Shown piece after piece: positions 25,312 to 34,510 of a stretch of 64,000 nucleotides of DNA. The number at the start of each line of letters is the position of its first letter. Within the stretch, counting starts at the first letter, position 1. The translations under genes and the position numbers were made by a program. This DNA is from Streptomyces bungoensis (lineage in GTDB: Bacteria > Actinomycetota > Actinomycetes > Streptomycetales > Streptomycetaceae): contig NZ_KQ948870.1 of assembly GCF_001514215.1 (NCBI RefSeq), positions 1 through 64,000 of the forward strand. The letters run 5' to 3'. The notes under the pieces are model-generated. The model did not search any database. It worked only from the letters and a program-made list of their open reading frames with translations, and was not told the origin of the DNA.

Positions 25312-27360
25312 TCAGTCCTTGGCGGCCGACGGCTCCTTCGGCCGTTCCACCGCCGGGCCGCGCCGGACGGCGCCCGGCGCGCTCCACTCCTGGCGCCTGC
25401 GGGCCCGGTTGCGCGCCGCCTCGGAGGAGGCCAACTGGTAGGGGACGGAGGTCACCATCACGCCGGCCGTGAAGAGCAGGCGGCCCTTCAGGCGCAGGGC
25501 GCTCTGGTTGTGCAGCAGGTGCTCGTACCAGTGGCCGACCACGTACTCGGGGATGATCACCGAGACCGCGTCGCGCGGCGACTCCTTGCGCAGGCTCTTG
25601 ACGTACTCGATGATCGGCCGGGTGATCTCGCGGTACGGCGAGTCCAGCACCTTCAGCGGTACGTCGATGCCGCGCCGCTCCCACTCTTCGCGCAGCGCCT
25701 TCGTCTCCGCCGGGTCGACGTTGACGGTGAGCGCCTCGAGGGTGTCCGAGCGCATCAGCTTGGCGTAGGCCAGGGCGCGCAGGGTGGGGCGGTGGATCTT
25801 GGAGATCAGGACCACCGAGTGCACCCGGGACGGCCGGACGCTGTCGTCGCTCGGGCCCTCGGGGGCCGCGATCTCCTCGGCGACGCGGTCGTAGTGCTTA
25901 CGGATCGCGGTCATCGTCGCGTAGAAGATGCACATGCCCATGAGGGCGACCCAGGCGCCGTGCGTGAACTTGGTGACCAGGACGACGACCAGCACCAGGC
26001 CGGTCAGGCAGGCGCCGAACGCGTTGATCGCGCGGGAGCGGATCATGTGGCGGCGCTTGGCCTGGTCCTTCTCGACGGCCAGGTGCCGGTTCCAGTGCCG
26101 GACCATGCCCGTCTGGCTGAGCGTGAAGGACACGAACACGCCGACGATGTACAGCTGGATCAGGCGCGTGGAGTCGGCGCCGTAGATGACCACCAGCAGC
26201 GTCGCCGTGCCCGCGAGCAGCACGATGCCGTTGGAGAAGGCCAGGCGGTCGCCGCGGGTGTGCAGCTGGCGCGGCAGGTAGCGGTCCTGGGCGAGGATCG
26301 AGCCGAGCAGCGGGAAGCCGTTGTACGCGGTGTTCGCCGCCAGGAACAGCACCAGCGCGGTGGCCGCCGCCAGCAGGACGAACAGGAAGCTGCCCTTGCC
26401 GAACACCGCCTCGGCGACCTGCGAGATGACCGGGTTCTGGACGTATCCGGAGCCGATCGGATTGCCGTTCTTCAGCAGATCCGTGGCCGGGTTCTCGGCC
26501 ATGCGGACGTTGGTCGTCGCGGCCAGGGCGATGATGCCGCAGAACATGGTCACGGCCAGCAGGCCCATCATCGAGAGCGTGGTCGCCGCGTTCTTCGACT
26601 TGGGCTTGCGGAAGGCCGGCACGCCGTTGGAGATCGCCTCCACGCCGGTGAGCGCGGCACAGCCGGAGGAGAAGGCGCGCAGCAGCAGGAAGATCAGGGC
26701 GAAGCCCGCGAGTCCCTGGTGCTCGGCCTTGATCTGGTAGTCGGCGGTGGGGGCCCGCATGGTGTCGCCGAGGACCAGGCCGCGGAAGGCGCCCCAGGCG
26801 ATCATGACGAAGACGCCGCCGACGAACACGTACGTCGGGATCGCGAAGAGCTTGCCCGACTCCTTCACGCCGCGCAGGTTCATCAGCGTCAGCAGCACGA
26901 TCACGACGACCGCGCACAGCACCTTGTGCTGGACCACGAAGGGGATCGCGGAGCCCAGGTTCTCGATGCCGGAGGCGATGGACACGGCCACGGTCATGAC
27001 GTAGTCCACGAGCAGGGCGCTGGCGACCGTCAGGCCGGCCTTCGCGCCCAGGTTCGTCGTCGCCACCTCGTAGTCGCCGCCGCCGCTCGGGTAGGCGTGC
27101 ACGTTCTGCCGGTAGGAGGCGACGACGGTGAACATCAGCACGACGACCGCGAGCGCGATCCAGGGGCTGAAGTGGTACGCCGACACGCCCGCGATGGACA
27201 GGACCAGCAGGACCTCCCCCGGCGCGTAGGCGACGGAGGACAGCGGGTCGGAGGCGAAGACGGGCAGTGCGATGCGCTTCGGCAGGAGAGTTTCGCCCAG
27301 CCGGTCACTGCGCAGAGCCCGCCCGATCAGAATCCGTTTGGGCACGTCGGTCAGTTTGGA
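25312..27360 (-). CDS. APC-family potassium permease, KimA-like
   Basis: This 682-residue protein has about 12 membrane segments from residue 30 to 465 (core ALPVFASDPLSSVAYAPGE, SGGGDYEVATTNLG). A cytosolic C-terminal domain resembling UspA-like folds (about 500-640) follows, then a basic tail. This is the architecture of KimA/YdaO high-affinity potassium importers, which c-di-AMP inhibits in Bacillus (family knowledge). GTG 27360 gives the N-terminus common in the family (SKLTDVPKRILIG), though no clear ribosome-binding site is present. The neighbours are two TrkA/KTN proteins and kdpDE, which supports a potassium role. Confidence 0.88.
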   Translation of the reverse strand, partial: SKLTDVPKRILIGRALRSDRLGETLLPKRIALPVFASDPLSSVAYAPGEVLLVLSIAGVSAYHFSPWIALAVVVLMFTVVASYRQNVHAYPSGGGDYEVATTNLGAKAGLTVASALLVDYVMTVAVSIASGIENLGSAIPFVVQHKVLCAVVVIVLLTLMNLRGVKESGKLFAIPTYVFVGGVFVMIAWGAFRGLVLGDTMRAPTADYQIKAEHQGLAGFALIFLLLRAFSSGCAALTGVEAISNGVPAFRKPKSKNAATTLSMMGLLAVTMFCGIIALAATTNVRMAENPATDLLKNGNPIGSGYVQNPVISQVAEAVFGKGSFLFVLLAAATALVLFLAANTAYNGFPLLGSILAQDRYLPRQLHTRGDRLAFSNGIVLLAGTATLLVVIYGADSTRLIQLYIVGVFVSFTLSQTGMVRHWNRHLAVEKDQAKRRHMIRSRAINAFGACLTGLVLVVVLVTKFTHGAWVALMGMCIFYATMTAIRKHYDRVAEEIAAPEGPSDDSVRPSRVHSVVLISKIHRPTLRALAYAKLMRSDTLEALTVNVDPAETKALREEWERRGIDVPLKVLDSPYREITRPIIEYVKSLRKESPRDAVSVIIPEYVVGHWYEHLLHNQSALRLKGRLLFTAGVMVTSVPYQLASSEAARNRARRRQEWSAPGAVRRGPAVERPKEPSAAKD

Positions 27361-27536
27361 CACGACAGAGGATCGTATGCCTTCGAACACGCAGCCGCCC
27401 ACCCGGCACCCTGTTTATTCCCGCGATCTGCCTCACGAGTGAAAACAGGGGCGCACGTGACTGCGGATTCCGTGGTCCGCGCGCTCTCCGTGCCTAGATG
27501 GCAAACCCGTGTCCGTCACCGCACTTCGGAGGTCCC

Positions 27537-27671
27537 ATGCCCGCGACCGCAGAGCTGATCGGGGCCGCGGTCGCCCTGGTCGGCCTCGGAATCCTGACCC
27601 TGTGCAGCGTGCGCAGCATCACGCGCCGCGAGGCCCCGCCGCTGGCCGCCGACGGCGAGCGGCGCGGCTGA
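27537..27671 (+). CDS. Small single-span membrane protein
   Basis: This is a 44-residue product from ATG 27537 with GGAGG six bases upstream and high G/C third positions. One hydrophobic helix (about 7-27, LIGAAVALVGLGILTLCSV) is followed by a basic-acidic tail. It lies between the divergent permease gene and the TrkA pair. The family is not recognised; translation signals are good. Confidence 0.65.
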   Translation: MPATAELIGAAVALVGLGILTLCSVRSITRREAPPLAADGERRG

Positions 27672-27784
27672 GCCGGGAATCCGCTGCACGGGGCTGCCCA
27701 CCCCGAACCGCTCGTGTGTAGCTTTGTGCGTCGGTCTGAGACCCTGATGCTGAGCAGTAACTTTGGGACACCGGAAGGACGGTC

Positions 27785-28456
27785 GTGCACATCGTCATCA
27801 TGGGCTGCGGAAGAGTGGGTTCCGCACTCGCCCAGACCCTGGAGCAACAGGGCCACACGGTCGCCGTGATCGACCAGGACCCCACCGCCTTCCGCCGGCT
27901 GGGCCCGGGCTTCGGGGGCCGCCGGGTGACCGGGGTCGGCTTCGACCAGGACACCCTGCGCGAGGCGGGCATCGAGGAGGCCGGCGCCTTCGCCGCCGTC
28001 TCCAGCGGGGACAACTCCAACATCATCGCCGCGCGCGTCGCCCGCGAGATGTTCGGCGTGGAGAACGTGGCCGCCCGTATCTACGACCCCCGCCGCGCGG
28101 AGGTCTACCAGCGCCTGGGCATCCCCACCGTGGCGACGGTCCGCTGGACCGCCGACCAGATGCTGCGCCGTCTGCTGCCCTCGGGTGCCGAGCCGCTGTG
28201 GCGCGACCCCACCGGCGGCGTCCAGCTCGCCGAGGTGCACGCCTCCCCCAGGTGGGTCGGGCACAAGATCAGCAGGATGCAGGAGGAGACGGGCGTCCGG
28301 GTGGCGTTCCTGACCCGCCTGGGCGAGGCCGTCCTGCCCACCTCGCAGACGGTGCTGCAGGAGGGCGACCTCGTGCACGTGATGATGCGGACGGACGACA
28401 TGGAGAAGGTCGAGGCGGCCTTCGCCGAGGGCCCGGAAGAGGAGGGCGGGCACTGA
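27785..28456 (+). CDS. TrkA/KTN-RCK potassium channel regulatory protein (first)
   Basis: This 223-residue protein has an RCK_N Rossmann domain (GCGRVGSALA at about 7-16, acidic end VIDQDP, SSGDNSN) and an RCK_C domain (about 140-215). It binds NAD(H)/ATP and gates potassium transport with partner membrane subunits. GTG 27785 has GGAAGGA about five bases upstream. Its stop overlaps the next gene (ATGA), so the two form a coupled pair like CeoBC of mycobacteria. Confidence 0.92.
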   Translation: MHIVIMGCGRVGSALAQTLEQQGHTVAVIDQDPTAFRRLGPGFGGRRVTGVGFDQDTLREAGIEEAGAFAAVSSGDNSNIIAARVAREMFGVENVAARIYDPRRAEVYQRLGIPTVATVRWTADQMLRRLLPSGAEPLWRDPTGGVQLAEVHASPRWVGHKISRMQEETGVRVAFLTRLGEAVLPTSQTVLQEGDLVHVMMRTDDMEKVEAAFAEGPEEEGGH

Positions 28457-29127
28457 TGAGGGTCGCCATTGCCGGAGCCGGCGCCGTCGGCCGCTCGATC
28501 GCGGGCGAGCTGCTGGAGAACGGCCACGAGGTCCTGCTCATCGACAAGGCCCCGACCGCCATCTCGGTGGAGCGGGTGCCCCAGGCGGAGTGGCTGCTGG
28601 CCGACGCCTGCGAGATCACCTCCCTGGACGAGGCGGCGCTCCAGCGCTGCAACGTGGTGATCGCCGCGACCGGCGACGACAAGGTCAACCTGGTCGTCTC
28701 GCTGCTCGCCAAGACGGAGTACGGCGTTCCGCGGGTCGTCGCCCGGGTGAACAACCCGAAGAACGAGTGGCTGTTCAACGAGGCGTGGGGCGTGGACGTC
28801 GCCGTGTCGACGCCCCGCCTGATGTCAGCGCTGGTCGAGGAGGCGGTGAGCGTCGGCGACCTGGTCCGCCTGCTCCGCTTCAGCCACGGCGACGCCAACC
28901 TCGTGGAGCTGACCCTGCCCGAGGAGTCGGCGCTGGCCGGCACCCAGGTCGGCGAGGTGCGGTGGCCGGAGGACACCTCCCTGGTCACGATCATCCGCGG
29001 CACCCGCGTGCTGACGCCGTCCAAGGAGGACTCCCTGGAGCCGGGCGACGAGCTCCTCTTCGTGGCCGCGCAGGCCCGCGAGGAGCAGCTGGAGGAGCTG
29101 CTGTCGGTGCGGCGGGACGAGGCCTGA
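28456..29127 (+). CDS. TrkA/KTN-RCK potassium channel regulatory protein (second)
   Basis: This 223-residue paralogue of the preceding protein has RCK_N motif GAGAVGRSIA (about 7-16), acidic LIDKAP, ATGDDKVN and a C-terminal RCK_C domain. Its ATG lies in the stop of the first copy. The two probably assemble together on a Trk/Ktr-type or KimA-type transporter. A strong terminator follows 14 bases downstream. Confidence 0.92.
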   Translation: MRVAIAGAGAVGRSIAGELLENGHEVLLIDKAPTAISVERVPQAEWLLADACEITSLDEAALQRCNVVIAATGDDKVNLVVSLLAKTEYGVPRVVARVNNPKNEWLFNEAWGVDVAVSTPRLMSALVEEAVSVGDLVRLLRFSHGDANLVELTLPEESALAGTQVGEVRWPEDTSLVTIIRGTRVLTPSKEDSLEPGDELLFVAAQAREEQLEELLSVRRDEA

Positions 29128-29141
29128 GCCTTTTCCGGCCC

Positions 29142-29189
29142 ACGACGGCGAAGGGCGCCCCTGCTGCCAGGGGCGCCCTTCGCCGTCGT
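29142..29189. terminator. Bidirectional terminator, TrkA pair / DUF3159
   Basis: A perfect 21-bp stem (29142-29162 with 29169-29189) and a 6-base loop lie between convergent genes. Confidence 0.9.
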
Positions 29190-29211
29190 ACCGCCGGGAA
29201 ACCGCCGGGGC

Positions 29212-29979
29212 CTACGCCTGCCGGCGGTGCCGGCCGCCCGCCGGGTCGCCGCTCTCCGCGGCCAGGGCGGCCTCGCGCTCCTTCTCGGCCCGCTCCGCTG
29301 CCTCCATCTCGGCGAAGACGTCGATCGGCGCGGGCGCCTTGGCGAGGAAGACCCAGGTGAGCCACACCGCCAGCAGGAAGGGCGGGATCTTCAGGGCCAC
29401 GAGGACCCAGCCGAGCTGCGTGGTGTCGGCCCACCAGTAGAGCGGGAAGAGGATCGCGCACTTGGCGAGCAGGATCAGGCCCCAGGCCCAACTGGCCTTG
29501 GTGTACGCCTTCTTGCGGCCGGGGTTGCGGGTGCGCCAGGAGAGGTTCTCCTTGAAGACCGGCCCGAGCATCAGGCCCATCAGGGGCACGCCGGCCAGGG
29601 CCGTGACGAGGTAGGCCACCGCCAGGCCCAGCGTGTAGAGCATGCCGGGCAGGTAGAAGTTCTTGGCGTTGCCGGTGAACATCGCGAACAGGACGCCGAA
29701 CGCCACGCCGAAGACGCCGCTCAAGGCGTGCTTGACGGTGTCCCTGCGCGCGAGCCGGACCACCACCAGGACCAGCGACACGACCAGGGCGGCGATCGCC
29801 GACACGTGCAGGTTCTTGTCGACCGTGAAGATCGCGACGAAGAGCAGGCCCGGCAGGACCGTCTCGACCATGCCGCGGACGCCGCCGAACGCCTCGAACA
29901 GCGCGGCCTCGGTCACCGCCCGCGCGTCGTCGGTCCGCACCTGTCCGGCGTCTTCGGTCGGCTTGTCGAGGGACGTCAC
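29212..29979 (-). CDS. DUF3159 integral membrane protein
   Basis: This 255-residue protein has about six hydrophobic segments between residues 40 and 225 and charged termini, matching the actinobacterial DUF3159 family by look (FEAFGGVRGMVETVLPGLLF, NPGRKKAYTKASWAWG). GTG 29979 lies 3 bases after the OB-fold gene stop, so they are co-transcribed. The function is unknown; the context is potassium-related. Confidence 0.85.
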   Translation of the reverse strand: MTSLDKPTEDAGQVRTDDARAVTEAALFEAFGGVRGMVETVLPGLLFVAIFTVDKNLHVSAIAALVVSLVLVVVRLARRDTVKHALSGVFGVAFGVLFAMFTGNAKNFYLPGMLYTLGLAVAYLVTALAGVPLMGLMLGPVFKENLSWRTRNPGRKKAYTKASWAWGLILLAKCAILFPLYWWADTTQLGWVLVALKIPPFLLAVWLTWVFLAKAPAPIDVFAEMEAAERAEKEREAALAAESGDPAGGRHRRQA

Positions 29980-29982
29980 CGG

Positions 29983-30381
29983 CTACTCCCGTCCGAGGGG
30001 TCGCAGTTCGTATTTCGGGTTGAACAGCACCCGGCGGCCCCGGCTCATCGAGATCCGGCCCGATGCGATCAGCTTGCGCCCCGGTTCTATGCCGACGATG
30101 GAGCGCCTGCCGAGCCACACCACGTCCAGCGCGGCGGTGCCGTCGAACAGTTCGGCCTCCAGGGCCGGGACTCCGGCGCGTGGCCGCAGGGTGACCGTGC
30201 GCAAGGTACCAGTTACGGTGACGATCTGCCGGTCCCGGCAGTCACCGATCCGGGTGCAGCCGGCCGTCTCGGCGTCCTCGCGCAGTTCCTCGGACTCCAG
30301 GTCCTCCTGCGACGTGGAGAGCCGGTCGAGCATGCGCCGGAACCGGCCGGCCGGCTTTTCGGAACGAGGAACAGCACTCAT
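29983..30381 (-). CDS. OB-fold nucleic-acid-binding domain protein
   Basis: This 132-residue protein has an OB-fold of the tRNA_anti type in its C-terminal two-thirds (VTVTGTLRTVTLRPRAGVPALEAELFDGTAALDVVWLG, quoted as separate strands of the barrel). It is encoded between kdpE and DUF3159 on the same strand. In actinobacteria this gene usually pairs with DUF3159. The function is unknown. Confidence 0.8.
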   Translation of the reverse strand: MSAVPRSEKPAGRFRRMLDRLSTSQEDLESEELREDAETAGCTRIGDCRDRQIVTVTGTLRTVTLRPRAGVPALEAELFDGTAALDVVWLGRRSIVGIEPGRKLIASGRISMSRGRRVLFNPKYELRPLGRE

Positions 30382-30424
30382 ATCTGAAGCGTACCGGGGC
30401 CCGCCGACAGCACCGTAAGCCAGC

Positions 30425-31117
30425 TCACTCCCGCTCGAACCGGTATCCCATCCCCGGCTCGGTGATGAAGTGCCTCGGGTGCGCCGGGTCGGTCTCCAGC
30501 TTGCGCCGGAGCTGGGCCATGTAGACCCGCAGGTAGTTCGTCTCCGTCCCGTACGACGGCCCCCACACCTCCTGCAGCAGCTGCCGCTGGCCGACCAGGC
30601 GTCCGGTGTTGCGGACCAGGACCTCCAGCAGGTGCCACTCGGTCGGGGTGAGCCGGACGTCCCTGCCGCCCCGGTTGACCTTCTTCGCGGCCAGGTCGAC
30701 GGTGAACGCCTCGGTCTCGACGGTCGTCACGTCGTCCTCGCCCGGCCCGGCCGGCTCGGCCCGGCGCACGGCGGCCCGCAGCCGGGCCAGCAGCTCGTCC
30801 ATGCCGAACGGCTTGGTCACGTAGTCGTCGGCGCCCGCGTCGAGCGCCTGCACCTTCTCGTCGGAGGAGTGCCGGGCGGACAGCACCAGGATGGGCACCC
30901 GGGTCCAGCCGCGCAGGCCCCGGATCACGTCGACGCCGTCCATGTCCGGCAGACCCAGGTCGAGGACGACGACGTCGGGGTGGCGGGACGCGGCCAGTTC
31001 CAGGGCGGTCCTGCCGTCGGGGGCGGAGTCGACCTCGTAGTGGCGGGCCTTGAGGTTGATCACGAGAGCGCGCACGATCTGCGGCTCGTCGTCGACCACG
31101 AGCACCCGGGTCGTCAT
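30425..31117 (-). CDS. kdpE: KdpE response regulator
   Basis: This 230-residue OmpR-family regulator has a receiver with Asp9-Asp10, phospho-acceptor Asp53 (VVLDLGLPD) and the TKPF Lys. A C-terminal winged-helix domain follows (TPTEWHLLEVLVRNTGRLV, YLRVYMAQLRRKLE), matching KdpE. Its ATG overlaps the kdpD stop (ATGA). In the classical system it activates kdpFABC on potassium limitation, but those genes are not here. Confidence 0.93.
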   Translation of the reverse strand: MTTRVLVVDDEPQIVRALVINLKARHYEVDSAPDGRTALELAASRHPDVVVLDLGLPDMDGVDVIRGLRGWTRVPILVLSARHSSDEKVQALDAGADDYVTKPFGMDELLARLRAAVRRAEPAGPGEDDVTTVETEAFTVDLAAKKVNRGGRDVRLTPTEWHLLEVLVRNTGRLVGQRQLLQEVWGPSYGTETNYLRVYMAQLRRKLETDPAHPRHFITEPGMGYRFERE

Positions 31118-33669
31118 AGGGGCTGCCTTTCCGGTTCGGCGGTGTCCCGCGGGCCGTGCGGGGAGTCGGGAGGCGATCCTGCCGCGCGCAGGCTCAGCAC
31201 CATGGTGAGCCCGCCGCCCGGCGTGTCCTCGGCGTCGAGAGTGCCGCCCATGGCCTCGGCGAAACCGCGCGCCACCGCGAGCCCGAGCCCGACCCCGGCA
31301 CCGCGCGGAGCGTCCCCGTACCGCTGGAAGGGCGCGAAGATGCGGTCCTTCGCCTCGTCGGGCACCCCGGGCCCCCGGTCGACCACGCGGATCTCGACGC
31401 GGTCCACCAGGGCGCTGGCCGAGACCAGGACGCGCTGCCCGCGGGGGCTGTACTTGACCGCGTTCTCGACCAGGTTGGCCACGGAGCGCTCCAGCAGCCC
31501 CGGGTCCACGGCGACCATGGGCAGGGTCTCGGGCACGTCCAGTTCCACGCTGTCCTCGGGGACGCCGCCGAGCGCGACGGGGACGACCTCGTCCACGTCG
31601 ATCTCCCGGATGAGCGGGGTGACCGTGCCGGTCTGCAGGCGGGACATGTCGAGCAGGTTGCCGACCAGGTGGTCCAGCCGGTCGGCGCCCTCCTCGATGC
31701 CCTCCAGCAGCTCCGCCCGGTCCTCCTCGGACCAGGCCACGTCGTCGGAGCGCAGGGAGGAGACGGCGGCCTTGATGCCGGCGAGCGGGGTGCGCAGGTC
31801 GTGGCTGACGGCGGCCAGCAGGGCGGTGCGGATGCGGTTGCCCTCGGCGAGCGCGCGGGCCCGGTCCGCCTGCTCCTGCAGGCGCCCGCGGTCCAGCACG
31901 ACGGCGGCCTGCGCGGCGAAGGCGGCGAGAACCCGGCGGTCCTCGGCGGGCAGCACCCGGCCGGTCAGCGCGAGGGCCATGTGGTCGCCGACCGGCATGT
32001 CGACGTCGGCGTCCTCGGGCCGCCGCAGCGGCGGCCCGAACCCGGCGCGGCCGGCGCAGGTCCAGGGGTCGACGTCGCCCGCCCGCTCCAGCAGGGCCGC
32101 CGACTCCATGGCGAAGGTCTCCCGGACCCGCTCCAGCAGCTCCTGCAGGCCCGTCTCGCCGCGCAGCACGTTGCCGGCGAGGAAGGACAGGATCTCCGAC
32201 TCGGCGCGCAGCCGGGCCGCCTGGTGGGTGCGCCGGGCGGCGAGGTCCACCACCGAGGCGACCGCCATGCCGACGCCGAAGAAGATCGCGATGGCGACGA
32301 TGTTGCGGGGGTCGGCGATGGTCAGCCGGTGCAGCGGCGGCGTGTAGAAGTAGTTCAGCAGCAGGGAGCCGAAGGCGGCCGACGCCAGGGCGGGCAGCAG
32401 ACCGCCGAGCAGGGCCGCCGCGACCGTGACGGCCAGGAACAGCAGCATGTCGTTGGCGAGGCCGAGGTCGCCGGTGTTGAGCAGCACCGCGAGGACCGCG
32501 GGTCCGGCCAGGCCCACCAGCCAGCCCCACAGGATCCGGGTCCGGCCGAGGCGCGCACCCCGGGCGACGGGCAGTCCGCGGCCCTTGGCGGCCTCCTCGT
32601 GGGTGACGATGTGGACGTCGAGGTCGGGGCCGGACTCGCGGGCGACCGTGGCGCCGACGCCGGGCCCGAAGACGTACTGCCAGGCCTTGCGGCGCGAGGA
32701 GCCGAGCACGACCTGGGTGGCGTTGACGCCGCGCGCGAACGCGAGCAGGGCGGCCGGTATGTCGTCGCCGACCACGTGGTGGAAGGTGCCGCCGAGGTCC
32801 TCCACGAGGGTGCGCTGTACGGCCAGTTCCTTCGGGGAGGCCGAGGTCAGGCCGTCACTGCGGGCTATGTACACGGCGAGCACCTCGCCGCCGGCGCCCT
32901 TCTCGGCGAGCCGGGCCGCACGGCGGATGAGGGTGCGCCCCTCGGGGCCGCCGGTGAGGCCGACCACGATCCGCTCGCGCGAGCCCCAGATCCGGGAGAC
33001 CCGGTGCTCGCTGCGGTACGCGGTCAGGTGCTCGTCGACCCGGTCGGCCACCCACAGCAGGGCCAGCTCGCGCAGGGCGGTGAGGTTGCCGGGGCGGAAG
33101 TAGTTGGACAGGGCCGCGTCGACCTCGTCCGGCTGGTAGATGTTGCCGTGGGCCATGCGGCGGCGCAGCGCCTGCGGGGACATGTCGACCAGCTCGATCT
33201 GGTCGGCGCGGCGCACGACCTCGTCCGGCACGGTCTCGCGCTGCCGAACGCCGGTGATGGACTCCACGACGTCGCCGAGGGACTCCAGGTGCTGGATGTT
33301 GACGGTGGACACGACGTCGATCCCGGCGGCGAGCAGCTCCTCGACGTCCTGCCAGCGCTTGGCGTTGCGGGAGCCGGGGACATTGGTGTGGGCGAGTTCG
33401 TCCACGAGGGCGACGGCGGGGGCCCGGCGCAGCACGGCGTCGACGTCCATCTCGGCGTGGGTGGTCCCCCGGTGCTCCAGCCGTCTGGGCGGGATCTGCT
33501 CCAGGCCGTTCAGCAGGACCTCGGTGCGGGGCCGGTCGTAGTGCTCGACGACGGCCACGACGCAGTCGGTGCCCCGCTCGGTGCGGCGGTGCGCCTCGGA
33601 CAGCATGGCGTAGGTCTTGCCGACGCCCGGCGCCGCGCCGAGGTAGATCCGAAGCTTGCCGCGTGCCAT
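31114..33669 (-). CDS. kdpD: KdpD sensor histidine kinase
   Basis: This 851-residue protein has an N-terminal KdpD domain with Walker A GAAPGVGKT (about 11-19) and DELAHTN, then a Usp-like domain (about 230-350). Four short membrane helices (about 385-490, ALASAAFGSLLLNYFYTPP) and a GAF-like region follow. The kinase core has HDLRTPLAG, an N-box (LVENAVKYSPRG) and GVGLGLAVA. ATG 33669 begins with MARGKLRIYLGAAPG as in other KdpD proteins. It forms one coupled unit with kdpE. Confidence 0.95.
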   Translation of the reverse strand: MARGKLRIYLGAAPGVGKTYAMLSEAHRRTERGTDCVVAVVEHYDRPRTEVLLNGLEQIPPRRLEHRGTTHAEMDVDAVLRRAPAVALVDELAHTNVPGSRNAKRWQDVEELLAAGIDVVSTVNIQHLESLGDVVESITGVRQRETVPDEVVRRADQIELVDMSPQALRRRMAHGNIYQPDEVDAALSNYFRPGNLTALRELALLWVADRVDEHLTAYRSEHRVSRIWGSRERIVVGLTGGPEGRTLIRRAARLAEKGAGGEVLAVYIARSDGLTSASPKELAVQRTLVEDLGGTFHHVVGDDIPAALLAFARGVNATQVVLGSSRRKAWQYVFGPGVGATVARESGPDLDVHIVTHEEAAKGRGLPVARGARLGRTRILWGWLVGLAGPAVLAVLLNTGDLGLANDMLLFLAVTVAAALLGGLLPALASAAFGSLLLNYFYTPPLHRLTIADPRNIVAIAIFFGVGMAVASVVDLAARRTHQAARLRAESEILSFLAGNVLRGETGLQELLERVRETFAMESAALLERAGDVDPWTCAGRAGFGPPLRRPEDADVDMPVGDHMALALTGRVLPAEDRRVLAAFAAQAAVVLDRGRLQEQADRARALAEGNRIRTALLAAVSHDLRTPLAGIKAAVSSLRSDDVAWSEEDRAELLEGIEEGADRLDHLVGNLLDMSRLQTGTVTPLIREIDVDEVVPVALGGVPEDSVELDVPETLPMVAVDPGLLERSVANLVENAVKYSPRGQRVLVSASALVDRVEIRVVDRGPGVPDEAKDRIFAPFQRYGDAPRGAGVGLGLAVARGFAEAMGGTLDAEDTPGGGLTMVLSLRAAGSPPDSPHGPRDTAEPERQPL

Positions 33670-33817
33670 GGCCCCATTGTCTTCCCGTGACCCCCGTTCG
33701 AGCAGCGTCGACCCTACGGCCCGCGATGCGGACAAAGCGGACGGGAGGCCGGTCGGCGGAGGTCTTTGACGCAACCCTGACGGATCGGACCGGATCCAGG
33801 GGCCGGGTCGGTCCGGG

Positions 33818-34510
33818 TCAGTGCCCGGCGATCTCGCCGTCGCGCAGCTCGAGCACCCGGTCGGCGAGGTCGAGGAGGGTCGTGTCGTGGGTGGCGACCA
33901 GGGCGGTCGCCCGCTCGCTGCGGACCACGGCCCGCAGCAGCTCCATGACGGCGTGGCCGGTCTCGGCGTCGAGCTGGCCGGTGGGCTCGTCGGCGACGAT
34001 CAGGGCGGGGCGGTTGGCGAGGGCCCGGGCGATGGCGACCCGCTGCTGCTGGCCGCCGGACAGCTCGCCGGGCCGCTGGGCCGCGTGGTCGGCGAGGCCG
34101 ACGAGGGAGAGCAGCAGGTCGACGCGCTCCTCGCGTTCGCGCGGCTCGGCCCGGCGCAGCCGCAGCGGGACGCCGACGTTCTCGGCGGCGGTGAGGATCG
34201 GGATGAGCCCGAAGGACTGGAACACGAACCCGATCCGGTCCCGGCGCAGCTCCAGCAGCCCGTTCTCGCCGAGCCCGGCCAGGTCCCGCCCGTCGACCTC
34301 GACCCGGCCCCGGTCGGGGGTGTCGAGTCCGCCGACGATGTTCAGCAGGGTGGTCTTGCCGGAGCCCGAGCGCCCCTTGAGGGCGACCAGCTCACCGCGC
34401 GGCACCCCGAAGGAGACCCCGCGCAGGGCGTGGACGGCGGCGGCCCCGCGCCCGTACGACTTGTGGACGTCCTCGACCCTGACCATGGTCCCGGTGATCA
34501 CGCCGCTCAC
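33818..34510 (-). CDS. ABC transporter ATPase, LolD/MacB type
   Basis: This 230-residue ATPase has Walker A GRSGSGKTT, Q-loop FQSFGLIP, signature LSGGQQQR, Walker B ALIVADEP, D-loop TGQLD and an H-loop ATHD. GTG 34510 has GGGGGAGG just upstream; ATG at MVRVEDVHK is an alternative start. The LolD/MacB class normally works with an FtsX-type permease, but none is adjacent. It may pair with a permease elsewhere. Confidence 0.9.
   Translation of the reverse strand: MSGVITGTMVRVEDVHKSYGRGAAAVHALRGVSFGVPRGELVALKGRSGSGKTTLLNIVGGLDTPDRGRVEVDGRDLAGLGENGLLELRRDRIGFVFQSFGLIPILTAAENVGVPLRLRRAEPREREERVDLLLSLVGLADHAAQRPGELSGGQQQRVAIARALANRPALIVADEPTGQLDAETGHAVMELLRAVVRSERATALVATHDTTLLDLADRVLELRDGEIAGH

Noticed and set aside
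27361..27536. c-di-AMP riboswitch upstream of the KimA-like permease
   Set aside because: The conserved ydaO blocks found upstream of the M23 gene are absent here; only a loose inverted repeat is present.
25510..27558. Long plus-strand open frame opposite the APC permease
   Set aside because: His/Asp/Gln/Arg-rich shadow; the minus strand has clear membrane segments and a permease core.
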